From JAITWN01 sp034002745 (GTDB lineage: Bacteria; Pseudomonadota; Gammaproteobacteria; SZUA-140), in the NCBI GenBank assembly GCA_034002745.1, contig JAVEZY010000004.1, positions 69,611 through 133,610 on the forward strand: a stretch of 64,000 nt of DNA, written 5' to 3'. The notes under the pieces are model-generated. The model saw only the letters and a list, made by a program, of their open reading frames with translations, was not told the DNA's origin and ran no database searches. Of the stretch, positions 34,118-42,383 are shown piece by piece. The first letter of the stretch is position 1. Each line of letters starts with the position of its first letter. A program made the translations under genes and the position numbers.

Positions 34118-35341
34118 CTAAATGATACCAACTAATCCGATCGCCCGGCGGACTTCTTCCATGGTCTCGCCGGCCACCGCCCGCGCCCGCTCGGCGCCTT
34201 CGCGCATCACCTGGCGCACATGGGCGGGATCGTTCTCCAGTTCCCGGGCGCGTTCGGCGATCGGCGCCACCTCCGCGATCACCCGATCGATCACGCGCTG
34301 CTTGCACTCGATGCAGCCGATACTCGCGCCGCGGCACCCCGTCAGCACCCATTCCTTGGTGTCCTCGTCGGAGTACACCTCATGCAGCGGCCACACCGGG
34401 CATTTCAGCGGCTCGCCGGGGTCGGTGCGACGCACGCGCGCCGGGTCGGTGGGCATGGTCCGCATCTTGCGGGTGATGCTGTCCGGATCCTCGCGCAGAC
34501 CGATGGTGTTGCCGTAGGACTTGGACATCTTTTGACCATCGAGACCCGGCATCTTGGCCATCGGCGTGAGTGCGGCCCGCGGCTCGGGCAGGATGATGCG
34601 CGCCTCGCCCTCGAGATAACCGGCCAGACGCTCGCGGTCCTCCGCGCTCAGGCCCGGCAGCCCGGCTACCAGCAGACGGCCCTCGCCCAGCGCCTCATGA
34701 TCACCTCGCTCCTGATAAGACTGACGTAATTCTTTGTATTTCTTAGCCTTGATACCTTCGATCCCGGCCAGCACGGCCTTGGCTCGCGGCACGAAATCCG
34801 CTTCCCGGCCATAGAGGTGATTGAACCGTCGCGCCACCTCGCGGGTCAGCTCCACGTGCGCGACCTGGTCCTCTCCCACCGGCACCAGGCCGGCCCGGTA
34901 GATCAGGATGTCCGCGCTCTGCAGCAAGGGGTATCCGAGGAAGCCGTAGGTACCGAGATCCTTCTCGCGCAGGCGCTCCTGCTGATCCTTGTAGGTGGGA
35001 ACGCGTTCGAGCCAGCCGAGTGGTGTGATCATCGACAGCAGCAGGTGCAGCTCGGCATGCTCGGGCACCTGCGACTGCACGAACAGGGTCGCCCGGCTGG
35101 GGTCGATGCCGACGGCCAGCCAGTCGATCACCATGTTCCGGGTGGCGTCGCCGATGATGGTCTGGTTCTCGTACTCCGTCGTCAGTGCGTGCCAGTCGGC
35201 GACGAAGAAGAAGCAGTCATATTCGTGCTGCATGGCCAGCCAGTTCTTCAGCACCCCGTGGTAATGCCCGAGATGCAGGGCGCCCGTGGGACGCATGCCG
35301 GAGAGTACCCGCTGCCTGTCGGAATGGATCACTTCCATCAT
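34118..35341 (-). CDS. trpS: Tryptophanyl-tRNA synthetase
   Basis: A 407-residue class I synthetase charging tRNA-Trp. The HIGH motif is TGALHLGHYHGVLKNW near residue 20, and the KMSKS loop is GQKMSKSYGNTI near residue 270. The C-terminal GCRGASIGCIECKQRV segment is typical of the longer trpS type. The first two codons are both ATG, so the start may be one codon later. It lies between the M50 protease and scpA genes on the same strand. Confidence 0.95.
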   Translation of the reverse strand: MMEVIHSDRQRVLSGMRPTGALHLGHYHGVLKNWLAMQHEYDCFFFVADWHALTTEYENQTIIGDATRNMVIDWLAVGIDPSRATLFVQSQVPEHAELHLLLSMITPLGWLERVPTYKDQQERLREKDLGTYGFLGYPLLQSADILIYRAGLVPVGEDQVAHVELTREVARRFNHLYGREADFVPRAKAVLAGIEGIKAKKYKELRQSYQERGDHEALGEGRLLVAGLPGLSAEDRERLAGYLEGEARIILPEPRAALTPMAKMPGLDGQKMSKSYGNTIGLREDPDSITRKMRTMPTDPARVRRTDPGEPLKCPVWPLHEVYSDEDTKEWVLTGCRGASIGCIECKQRVIDRVIAEVAPIAERARELENDPAHVRQVMREGAERARAVAGETMEEVRRAIGLVGII

Positions 35342-35393
35342 CCTTCTATCTGATTCAACAGCCTGAAGAAAACACCTGAGACCCGTCGACGGC

Positions 35394-36071
35394 TCAACTC
35401 ACCACCTGCATCGCCCACAGGAAGTGCCTCAGGCCCGTCTCACTGAACGAGAACAGTATCTCAAAGAATCCCCACATCAGGGGGCGCATCACTGGGCCGA
35501 GCAGGCCGGTGGCGATCAGCAGCACGAGGATCAGCAACCCGAACGGCTCGAGTCGTCCGTAGCCGGCGCGCAGGGAGCGCGGCAGCAGCGCCGCCACCAC
35601 CCGGCTGCCGTCGAGCGGCGGCACGGGCAGCAGATTGAGCACCATGAGCACCGCATTGATCAGGATACCCGCCGCGGCCATGTAGATCAGTCCGCGGGCA
35701 AATGCCATGTCCTGGAGTGCGATGCCAAGCAGCAGCACCAACAGCCAGATGACCGCCATCAGCACATTCGCCAGCGGCCCCGCCAGCGCCACCAGCGCCA
35801 TGTCGCGCTGCGGCCGGCGCAGATTCTCCCAGGTCACCGGCACCGGTTTCGCCCAGCCGAACACGAAGCCGCCGAGCATCAGCAGCACCGCCGGAACCAG
35901 GATCGTTCCCACCGGATCGATGTGCCGGATCGGGTTGAGCGTGAGCCTGCCGAGCATCTGCGCAGTACGATCGCCGAGCCGCAGCGCCATCCAGCCGTGC
36001 GCCACCTCATGCACCGTGATGCCGAAGACCACGGGCAGGGCCCAGATCACGATCAGTTCGAAAGGACTCAC
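35394..36071 (-). CDS. Site-2 protease family (M50) membrane metalloprotease
   Basis: A 225-residue membrane protease. The zinc motif HEVAHGWMAL lies in the first helix (TVHEVAHGWMALRLGD), and the second active-site motif LPVPPLDGSRV near residue 150 provides the conserved Asp. At least five helices are predicted. It is a compact, PDZ-lacking S2P-like protein. Substrates are unknown. It sits between yciO and trpS, as in many gammaproteobacteria. Confidence 0.93.
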   Translation of the reverse strand: MSPFELIVIWALPVVFGITVHEVAHGWMALRLGDRTAQMLGRLTLNPIRHIDPVGTILVPAVLLMLGGFVFGWAKPVPVTWENLRRPQRDMALVALAGPLANVLMAVIWLLVLLLGIALQDMAFARGLIYMAAAGILINAVLMVLNLLPVPPLDGSRVVAALLPRSLRAGYGRLEPFGLLILVLLIATGLLGPVMRPLMWGFFEILFSFSETGLRHFLWAMQVVS

Positions 36072-36111
36072 CGGCCGGCTATCCGGCCATCATGGCCAAG
36101 CCGCGGGAGGC

Positions 36112-36735
36112 TCACCCGCCCCCCAGGAAGGAAACGTCTCCCTTGCCTTCGCGCAGCACCACGGGCGCCTGGCCGGTAAGATCGATGATGGTCGTCGGCT
36201 CGTGCCCGCAGGGACCGCCATCGACGAGCAGATCGATCTGGCTTCCCAGTTGTTCGCGTATTTCCTCGGGATCGGTGAGCGGAAGATCGGCACCGGGCTC
36301 GATCAGGGTGACGCTCATCAGCGGCTCGCCAAGCAGTTCCAGCAGCAGATTCACCACCGGATGGTCGGGGACGCGCAAGCCGATGGTCCGACGTTTCGGA
36401 TTCTGCAACCGGCGCGGAACCTCGCGCGAAGCGGCGAGGATGAAGGTATAGGGTCCCGGCGTGAGCGACTTGAGCAGCCGGTAGGCCTGATTATCTACCT
36501 GCGCGTAGGCGGAGATATCGGACAGATCGCGGCAGATCAGCGTGAAGTTGTGGTCCGGCGGCAGCTGGCGCAGGCGCAGAATGCGCTCCATCGGCTCCTT
36601 TTCGCCGATATGGCAACCGAGGGCATAGCAGGAATCGGTGGGATAGGCGATCACGCCGCCCTGCCGCACGATCTCGGCCGCCTGGGACAGCAGGCGGCGC
36701 TGCGGATTCTCCGGATGGACCTCGAAGTATTGCAT
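36112..36735 (-). CDS. yciO: YciO family (Sua5/YrdC-like) protein
   Basis: A 207-residue protein starting MQYFEVHPENPQRRLLSQAA, closely matching the YciO layout: GGVIAYPTDSCYALGCHIGE, QLPPDHNFTLICRDLSDISA, TPGPYTFILAASREVPRRL and, near the end, DGGPCGHEPTTIIDLTG. It is related to the threonylcarbamoyl-AMP synthases, although YciO itself has weak or uncertain activity. The start is set by homology; an upstream extension would run into the PHP gene, which ends 14 bp away. Confidence 0.93.
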   Translation of the reverse strand: MQYFEVHPENPQRRLLSQAAEIVRQGGVIAYPTDSCYALGCHIGEKEPMERILRLRQLPPDHNFTLICRDLSDISAYAQVDNQAYRLLKSLTPGPYTFILAASREVPRRLQNPKRRTIGLRVPDHPVVNLLLELLGEPLMSVTLIEPGADLPLTDPEEIREQLGSQIDLLVDGGPCGHEPTTIIDLTGQAPVVLREGKGDVSFLGGG

Positions 36736-36749
36736 CGTCAAGCTCCTGC

Positions 36750-37604
36750 TCAGGCAGCCCAGTCTAGCCACACCGGCGTGCAACCGGCCGGCAGCGGCGC
36801 CAGTCTGCCGAGCTCCGGTCCGGCGCCTGGCTCGTGGAAATCGGAACCGCGCGAGGCGAGCAGTCCCAGCGCATGGGCATGCGCCGCCAGCGCCGCGGTC
36901 ACCTCGGGGGTCTGGTTTCCGGAAATGATCTCCATCCCGACGCCTCCCGCCGCGCTGAATGCTTCCAGCGTGCGCCTGAGCGCGCTGCGACTCATGCGGT
37001 AGCGCGCCGGATGCGCGAGCACCCCTTGACCGCCGGCAGCGGCGATCCAGGCGAGCGCCTCTTCCAGCGTCGCCCACTGACAGGCGACATAGCACGAGGC
37101 GCCGCGCACCAGATAGCGCTTGAAGGCGCGCTGCAGATCGCGGGCATGTCCGGTTTCGACCAGATAGCGGGCAAAATGATTGCGTCCCGGCACGGTGTCG
37201 CCGGCCTGCGCCTGCGCACCGGCGAGCGCGCCGGCGACACCTGCCCGCTCGAGCTTGGCCGCCATGCGCTCGGCACGCTCGATGCGCACCCGTTCCAGCC
37301 GCTGCAGACCCGCGCTGAGCTCCGGATGCCCGGGATCGATGTTGAGCCCGAGAACATGGAGCACCTGGCCCTTCCAGCTCACCGAGATCTCGACGCCGGC
37401 TATCAGCCTCAGCCCCAGACGCTCCGCGGCCGCCCGGGCGTCCGCCACACCGGCCGTGGTATCATGATCCGTGATCGCGAGCAGCTCGACCCCCTGCGCC
37501 GCAGCCCGTTCGACCAGCGCCGAAGGCGACAACACGCCATCCGAGCAGTTCGAATGACTGTGAAGATCAGCCCGGAGCAGGGATGGATGTTCGTGCCTAT
37601 TCAT
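36750..37604 (-). CDS. rnm: PHP-domain phosphatase/exonuclease (YciV/RNase AM type)
   Basis: A 284-residue PHP-fold metallo-enzyme. Metal-binding motifs are DLHSHSNCSDG, ITDHDTTAGV, GVEIS, PGRNHFARYL and ASRGSDFHEPG. E. coli YciV (Rnm) hydrolyses nucleoside 3',5'-bisphosphates and trims 5' ends of small ribosomal RNAs. The ATG at 37604 is chosen as the MNRHEHPSLLRADLHSH start. It is next to yciO in the same order as in E. coli and divergent from yciB. Confidence 0.92.
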   Translation of the reverse strand: MNRHEHPSLLRADLHSHSNCSDGVLSPSALVERAAAQGVELLAITDHDTTAGVADARAAAERLGLRLIAGVEISVSWKGQVLHVLGLNIDPGHPELSAGLQRLERVRIERAERMAAKLERAGVAGALAGAQAQAGDTVPGRNHFARYLVETGHARDLQRAFKRYLVRGASCYVACQWATLEEALAWIAAAGGQGVLAHPARYRMSRSALRRTLEAFSAAGGVGMEIISGNQTPEVTAALAAHAHALGLLASRGSDFHEPGAGPELGRLAPLPAGCTPVWLDWAA

Positions 37605-37666
37605 CGGAATCCAGGTAATCAATCTCTCGATATGCCAATCCGCATCGGTCTTCCCGGACACGGACA

Positions 37667-38230
37667 GTGAAACTTCTCTTCGATCTGTTTCCGGTTCTGC
37701 TGTTTTTCATTGCCTTCAAGGCCTCCGGCGGAGACGTCTACGTCGCCACCGGTGTCGCCATCGTCGCGGGAGTGATCCAGGTCGGACTGGTGTGGCTGCG
37801 GCAACGCCGGCTCGAGTCCATGCACCTGATCACGCTCGGCCTGCTCGTCGTGTTCGGCGGCGCCACACTGCTGCTGCACGACGAAATGTTCATCAAGTGG
37901 AAACCGACCGTGGTCAACTGGCTGTTCGCGGCGGTGTTCCTGGGCAGCCATTTTATCGGTAAACGTCTGCTGATGCAGCGCCTGCTCGAAAAGAACATCG
38001 AACTTCCGCCGCCGGTATGGACACGGCTCAACCTCGCCTGGGGGCTGTTCTTCCTCGCGGTTGGCGCGATCAATCTGTGGGTTGTGTATAATTTCTCCAC
38101 CGAAATCTGGGTGGACTTCAAGCTTTTCGGCATCCTCGGACTGACGCTCGCCTTCGTGCTGCTGCAGTCGATCTACCTCATGCGGCACGTCAAGCCAGAC
38201 CAGGATTCTGAAAAGGGCAAGGCAGAATGA
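37667..38230 (+). CDS. yciB: YciB/IspZ inner-membrane septation protein
   Basis: A 187-residue polytopic membrane protein. It starts MKLLFDLFPVLLFFIAFKAS, the typical YciB N-terminus. It continues through several helices, with FIKWKPTVVNWLFAAVFLGS, LNLAWGLFFLAVGAINLWVV and FKLFGILGLTLAFVLLQSIY. It is implicated in cell division and envelope integrity. Its stop overlaps the YciI gene start by 4 bp. Confidence 0.95.
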   Translation: MKLLFDLFPVLLFFIAFKASGGDVYVATGVAIVAGVIQVGLVWLRQRRLESMHLITLGLLVVFGGATLLLHDEMFIKWKPTVVNWLFAAVFLGSHFIGKRLLMQRLLEKNIELPPPVWTRLNLAWGLFFLAVGAINLWVVYNFSTEIWVDFKLFGILGLTLAFVLLQSIYLMRHVKPDQDSEKGKAE

Positions 38231-38526
38231 TCTATGTTTTCTATTGCGAGGATGCAGAGAACGCGCTTCAGGCTCGCCGTGAACATCGCCCCGCGCACCT
38301 CGAGCGCCTGCATGAACTCAAGGCCCAGGGACGGCTGGTCCTCGCCGGCCCCTTCCCCGCCATCGACAGCCCGGACCCCGGGGAAGCCGGATTCAGCGGC
38401 AGCCTCATCGTCGCGGAGTTCCCCTCGCTGGACGACGCGGAGCGCTGGGCCGCGGCGGACCCTTTTTGCAGATTCGGTGTCTACAGAAAGGTGACGGTCA
38501 AGCCATTCCTGAAGACACTGCCCTGA
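38227..38526 (+). CDS. yciI: YciI family protein
   Basis: A 99-residue ferredoxin-like-fold protein. It shows MIYVFYCEDAENALQARREH, AHLERLHELKAQGRLVLAGP and VAEFPSLDDAERWAAADPF, with the His/Asp pair typical of YciI. Members have weak dehalogenase-like folds but no firm function. It overlaps yciB and is followed by the parvulin gene, giving a yciB-yciI-parvulin operon. Confidence 0.94.
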   Translation: MIYVFYCEDAENALQARREHRPAHLERLHELKAQGRLVLAGPFPAIDSPDPGEAGFSGSLIVAEFPSLDDAERWAAADPFCRFGVYRKVTVKPFLKTLP

Positions 38527-38606
38527 TTGGCCGACACAGCGAACGATCGCAAATGGGGACTCCTGCGCCCGAGTCCCGCCGCGCACAACTGAACTCGAGG
38601 ACCGAC

Positions 38607-39431
38607 ATGTTCGAACGCGACATTACGTTCCGCCGCTATCTTACTGCCCTATTGTTGGTTTTTGTTCTCCTCCCGCTCCAGGCAATAGCCACCGGCGCCA
38701 GCACTGGGGAACCCGGTGACAGAGTGATCGCGGTGGTGAACGGCAAGGAACTCACGCTCGGCGACTTCAACGCCTTTGTCAGCACGCGCATCGGCGAACG
38801 CCAGGTCAACCTCAATCAGCAGCAGATGAACGCGCTTTTTTCCGAGTACATCAACCGCGAACTGGTGTACCAGGATGCCATGGACAAGGGTTGGGATGAC
38901 GCGCCGGAAGTGGTCAGCGCCGTGGAGAATCATCGCCGCAACATCGTCGCTCGCTATGCCTTCAGCCAGTTACTGCAGACGCCCATCGCGCGGGACGAGC
39001 TCGAAAAAGCCTATCGCGAACTCAAGCCGGTCCGGGAATATCGACTCAGCCACATTCTGACCGCCGAGGAAGGCACGGCGCGCGAAGTGATCGGGGCGCT
39101 CGGCTCGGGCAAACCATTCGGAGACCTGGCCCGGGAAAAGTCGATCGATTCCACCGCTGCCCAGGGCGGCGAAATCGGTTGGATCAGCGCCGAACAGCTC
39201 TCTCCCGCCCTGCGCGAGGCCGCAGCCGGCCTGCGCCCGGGCAGTCACGGCAAGGAGCCGGTCAGAACCGAGTTCGGATGGCATGTGCTGCGTCTGGACG
39301 AAACCCGCATCGTACCCGTACCGCCCCTGGAAGAGGTGCAGGACGACCTGCGCCGCCAGCTCTCCAACCGCAGCATCACCCGCTACATCAGCGAACTGCG
39401 CGAGGAAGGGAAGATCGAGATAAGGCAGTAG
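38607..39431 (+). CDS. Exported peptidyl-prolyl isomerase, PpiC/parvulin type
   Basis: A 274-residue periplasmic protein. The N-terminal signal is in RYLTALLLVFVLLPLQAIAT. An N-terminal chaperone-like helical region (NGKELTLGDFNAFVSTRIGE) follows, then one parvulin domain with YRLSHILTAEEGTAREVIGA, STAAQGGEIGWISAEQL and VRTEFGWHVLRLDE. It probably helps fold envelope proteins, like SurA or PpiD but smaller. The ATG at 38607 is chosen as the first codon of the signal sequence. Confidence 0.92.
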   Translation: MFERDITFRRYLTALLLVFVLLPLQAIATGASTGEPGDRVIAVVNGKELTLGDFNAFVSTRIGERQVNLNQQQMNALFSEYINRELVYQDAMDKGWDDAPEVVSAVENHRRNIVARYAFSQLLQTPIARDELEKAYRELKPVREYRLSHILTAEEGTAREVIGALGSGKPFGDLAREKSIDSTAAQGGEIGWISAEQLSPALREAAAGLRPGSHGKEPVRTEFGWHVLRLDETRIVPVPPLEEVQDDLRRQLSNRSITRYISELREEGKIEIRQ

Positions 39432-39440
39432 CGAGAAGAA

Positions 39441-39487
39441 GCGCGCTTCTCCGAACCGGGGTCAGACCCCAGTACGGAGAAGCGCGC
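39441..39487. terminator. Long nested inverted repeat between convergent genes
   Basis: GCGCGCTTCTCCG (39441-39453) pairs with CGGAGAAGCGCGC (39475-39487). Nested inside is the palindrome GGGGTCAGACCCC (39458-39470). The parvulin gene ends 9 bp before, and nagZ ends at 39567 from the other side. It is a probable bidirectional terminator. Confidence 0.7.
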
Positions 39488-39566
39488 AGAGCATGGGGCA
39501 TTCGTGTCCAGCGGATGAGCCCCCTGCCGCACCGGCGGAAAAAAGAGTCCGCCCCCTCAGGAACAT

Positions 39567-40625
39567 TCAGCTTTCATCCTTGCATCTTTCCTCTTTCTCC
39601 AATTCCGCAGCCACCGCGGCGGCTTCGCGCCAGGCGGTCAGGGAATGGAGTTCATCCCGGTTCGGGCATGCGCCGCGCGGTCGCAGACGGGCCAGTCTTG
39701 CGGCGCTTTGCGGGGCCGGGCGCCAGTCGGCGATGCGATCGGCGGCTGCGGCGGCTGACTCGAGTCCGCGGCAGACCAGCACCATGTCGCAGCCGGCGTC
39801 GAATGCGGCGATCGCCCGCTCCGGCACATCGCCCGCGCCTTCCGCCGCCGCCATGAGCAGATCATCGCTGATGATGGCCCCATCGAAACCGAGACGCCCG
39901 CGCAGCACTTCCTGCAGCCAGAACGGAGAAAATCCCGCCAGCCGCTCATCGACCGCGCTATAGCGCACATGGGCGACCATCATCGCTTCCAGCCCCTGAC
40001 GGGCGAGATGCGCAAACGGAACCAGATCCTCCGCCTCGATCCGCTCCCAGGGACGCGGATCGACCGGCAGCGCCAGATGGGAATCCTCCGCTACGGAACC
40101 ATGACCGGGGTAGTGCTTGCCGGTCGCGGGCATTCCCGCGCGCCGCATGCCGCTCACATAACGGGACGCGAGCGCCGCGACGACATGCGGATCGGCGGCG
40201 AAGGCACGACTGCCGATGACGCTGCTCACACCGCGATGCAGATCGAGCACCGGGGCGAAACTCAGATCGATGCCCACGCTGCGCATCTCCATCGCCATCA
40301 GCCAGCCACAGGTTTCGGCCAGCGCGGCGGCACGCTCAGGCGCTTCGGCATGCATGCGGCCGAACACCGACAGCGGCGGCAGGAGAGTGAATCCCTCGCG
40401 CAGGCGCTGTACCCGCCCTCCCTCCTGGTCCACCGCGATGAGCAGCGGCGGATCACGCAGCTCATGTATTTCCCTCGTCAATGCAGCAAGTTGCGCGGCA
40501 GACTCGAAGTTTCTGGTGAAGAGAATGACGCCACCGACGCGGGGATGCCGCAGCAGTTCGCGCTCCGCCGCATCCAGTTCCGTTCCCTCCACGCCGACCA
40601 TGATCGGCCCGATATCGCCTTCCAT
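39567..40625 (-). CDS. nagZ: Beta-N-acetylhexosaminidase (peptidoglycan recycling)
   Basis: A 352-residue glycoside hydrolase family 3 enzyme that removes GlcNAc from muropeptides in the cytoplasm. Hallmarks are IAVDQEGGRVQRLREGFT, the His-containing loop GKHYPGHGSVAEDSHLAL and the nucleophile region DGAIISDDLLMAAA. It is the last gene of a long operon starting at cysM. The permease gene stops 16 bp upstream, so it is likely expressed with an ABC importer. Confidence 0.95.
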   Translation of the reverse strand: MEGDIGPIMVGVEGTELDAAERELLRHPRVGGVILFTRNFESAAQLAALTREIHELRDPPLLIAVDQEGGRVQRLREGFTLLPPLSVFGRMHAEAPERAAALAETCGWLMAMEMRSVGIDLSFAPVLDLHRGVSSVIGSRAFAADPHVVAALASRYVSGMRRAGMPATGKHYPGHGSVAEDSHLALPVDPRPWERIEAEDLVPFAHLARQGLEAMMVAHVRYSAVDERLAGFSPFWLQEVLRGRLGFDGAIISDDLLMAAAEGAGDVPERAIAAFDAGCDMVLVCRGLESAAAAADRIADWRPAPQSAARLARLRPRGACPNRDELHSLTAWREAAAVAAELEKEERCKDES

Positions 40626-40641
40626 CGTCTCTCCTGCCTGC

Positions 40642-41445
40642 TCAGAGTTGGTCGCGGTCCGTTTTCACGTCAAGCCGGTCACGCAGGCGATCACCGAGCG
40701 CGTTGACCGCCAGCACCACCAGCATCAGCGCCGCGCCGGGCACGATCACCATGTGGGGCGCGACCAGCATGTAGCGGCTGCTGTCGCGGATCATGCTGCC
40801 CCAGGACGGCGCCGGCGGCTGGATGCCGAGCCCGAGGAACGACAGCCCCGCTTCGGCGATGACCACGGCCGCGATGCCGAAGGTCGCCTCCACGATCAGC
40901 GGCGCGGCGATCAGGGGCAGCAGATGACGCCACAGGATGCGGGTGCGGCTGGCGCCGAGGGTGATCGCTGCCTGGACATGCTCGCGCTCGCGATAGGTGA
41001 GTACCTGCGCCCGCGCCAGCCGCGCAAAGCCGACCCAGCCGACCACGGCCAGCGCGATCACCACATTCCCCAGCCCCGCCCCCAGCACCCCGGCCAGCGC
41101 GATGGCGAGCAGGATACCTGGAAAGGCGAGAAACACATCGATGATCCGGGTCAGAACGTGATCCACCCAGCCGCCCGCCCAGGCGCTCGCCGCACCGATG
41201 CTGGTACCGAGCACCGCGGAGATCGACACCACGAACAGCGCCACGAAGAACGAATAGCGCGCGCCGACGGCGATGCGATCCCACAGCGGGCGGCCGAGGT
41301 CATCGTAGCCCATCCAGGCCGACGGCCCGGGCGGGGCAAGAATGCGCTCCAGGTCCATCGCCCCGGGATCGAGCGGCAACAGCCAGCCGAAGCAGGCGAG
41401 ACCCGCCCAGCACGCGAGGATCGCGCACGCCCACCAGGGTCTCAT
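40642..41445 (-). CDS. Peptide-type ABC transporter permease (DppC/OppC family)
   Basis: A 267-residue inner-membrane permease. It has the N-terminal helix WWACAILACWAGLACFGWLL and, in the core, the EAA-like loop YVQAAITLGASRTRILWRHL-like pattern (EREHVQAAITLGASRTRILW) plus IAEAGLSFLGLGIQPPAPSW, the DppC signature. The ATG at 41445 overlaps the DppB-like gene by 4 bp. It pairs with the DppB-like subunit; no ATPase genes are nearby. Confidence 0.93.
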   Translation of the reverse strand: MRPWWACAILACWAGLACFGWLLPLDPGAMDLERILAPPGPSAWMGYDDLGRPLWDRIAVGARYSFFVALFVVSISAVLGTSIGAASAWAGGWVDHVLTRIIDVFLAFPGILLAIALAGVLGAGLGNVVIALAVVGWVGFARLARAQVLTYREREHVQAAITLGASRTRILWRHLLPLIAAPLIVEATFGIAAVVIAEAGLSFLGLGIQPPAPSWGSMIRDSSRYMLVAPHMVIVPGAALMLVVLAVNALGDRLRDRLDVKTDRDQL

Positions 41446-42383
41446 CGCTCGCCCCCCTCCCTGCCGCCGAGGCGTACCCGCGGATCGAGCCAGCCGTATG
41501 CCAGATCGGTGAGTGCATTGACCAGCACGTACGACACGGCGATGAGCAGGATGCAGGCCTGCACCACCGGATAGTCGCGGCGGTGGATCGATTCGATGGT
41601 GAGCTGGCCGATGCCAGGCCAGGAAAACACGATCTCGGTGATGACCGTCCCCGCGAGCAGCGCGCCGAGTTGCAGACCGAGCAGCGTCATCACCGGCAGC
41701 AGCGCATTGCGCAGCGCATGGCGCAGGATCACGCGGTACCATGGCAGGCCCTTGGCGCGCGCGGTGAGTATGTAGTCCTCGCCGAGCGCCTCAAGCAGCG
41801 TGGCGCGGATCATGCGCGACAGGATCGCCGCCAGCGCCGTTCCCAGCGTGATCGCCGGCAGCACCAGCGATCCCCAGCCGTCACGGCCACTCACCGGCAG
41901 CCACCCCAGCCACAGCGAAAACACCAGGATCAGCAGCGGTCCCATGAGAAAGTTCGGAATCGATACCCCGAGCATGGAAAACATCATCGCGCCGTTGTCC
42001 CAGGCCGTGCCGCGCCGCATCGCCGCCAGCACGCCGAGCGGCAGCGCCAGCAGCAGCGCCACCGCCAGGCCCGCCACCGCCAGTTCCAGCGTGGCCGGGA
42101 ACCTTTCGGCGAGAATCTCCGCGACGGGCCGGCGCGAGTAGAGCGAAGTGCCGAGGTCGAAATCCAGCAGTCGCCGGTAATACTCCGCCATCTGCACAGG
42201 CAGCGGTTGATCGAGGCCGAGCGCGCGCCGGAGTTCCTCGCGATCGGCAGGCTGGCTGGTTTCGCCCAGCATCACTTCGACCGGATCGCCGGGCACCGCG
42301 TGGATGAGCAGGAACACCAGCACGGAAACGCCGAACACCACCAGCAGGGCGCTGGTAAGGCGCGACAGCAGGAACGCGATCAT
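41442..42383 (-). CDS. Peptide-type ABC transporter permease (DppB/OppB family)
   Basis: A 313-residue permease. The N-terminal FLLSRLTSALLVVFGVSVLV is typical of DppB, with VFLLIHAVPGDPVEVMLG following. The EAA loop lies in LEALGEDYILTARAKGLPWY, and the last helices are around ILLIAVSYVLVNALTDLAYG. It overlaps the binding-protein gene by 4 bp and the DppC-like gene by 4 bp, so all three are translated together. Confidence 0.93.
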   Translation of the reverse strand: MIAFLLSRLTSALLVVFGVSVLVFLLIHAVPGDPVEVMLGETSQPADREELRRALGLDQPLPVQMAEYYRRLLDFDLGTSLYSRRPVAEILAERFPATLELAVAGLAVALLLALPLGVLAAMRRGTAWDNGAMMFSMLGVSIPNFLMGPLLILVFSLWLGWLPVSGRDGWGSLVLPAITLGTALAAILSRMIRATLLEALGEDYILTARAKGLPWYRVILRHALRNALLPVMTLLGLQLGALLAGTVITEIVFSWPGIGQLTIESIHRRDYPVVQACILLIAVSYVLVNALTDLAYGWLDPRVRLGGREGGER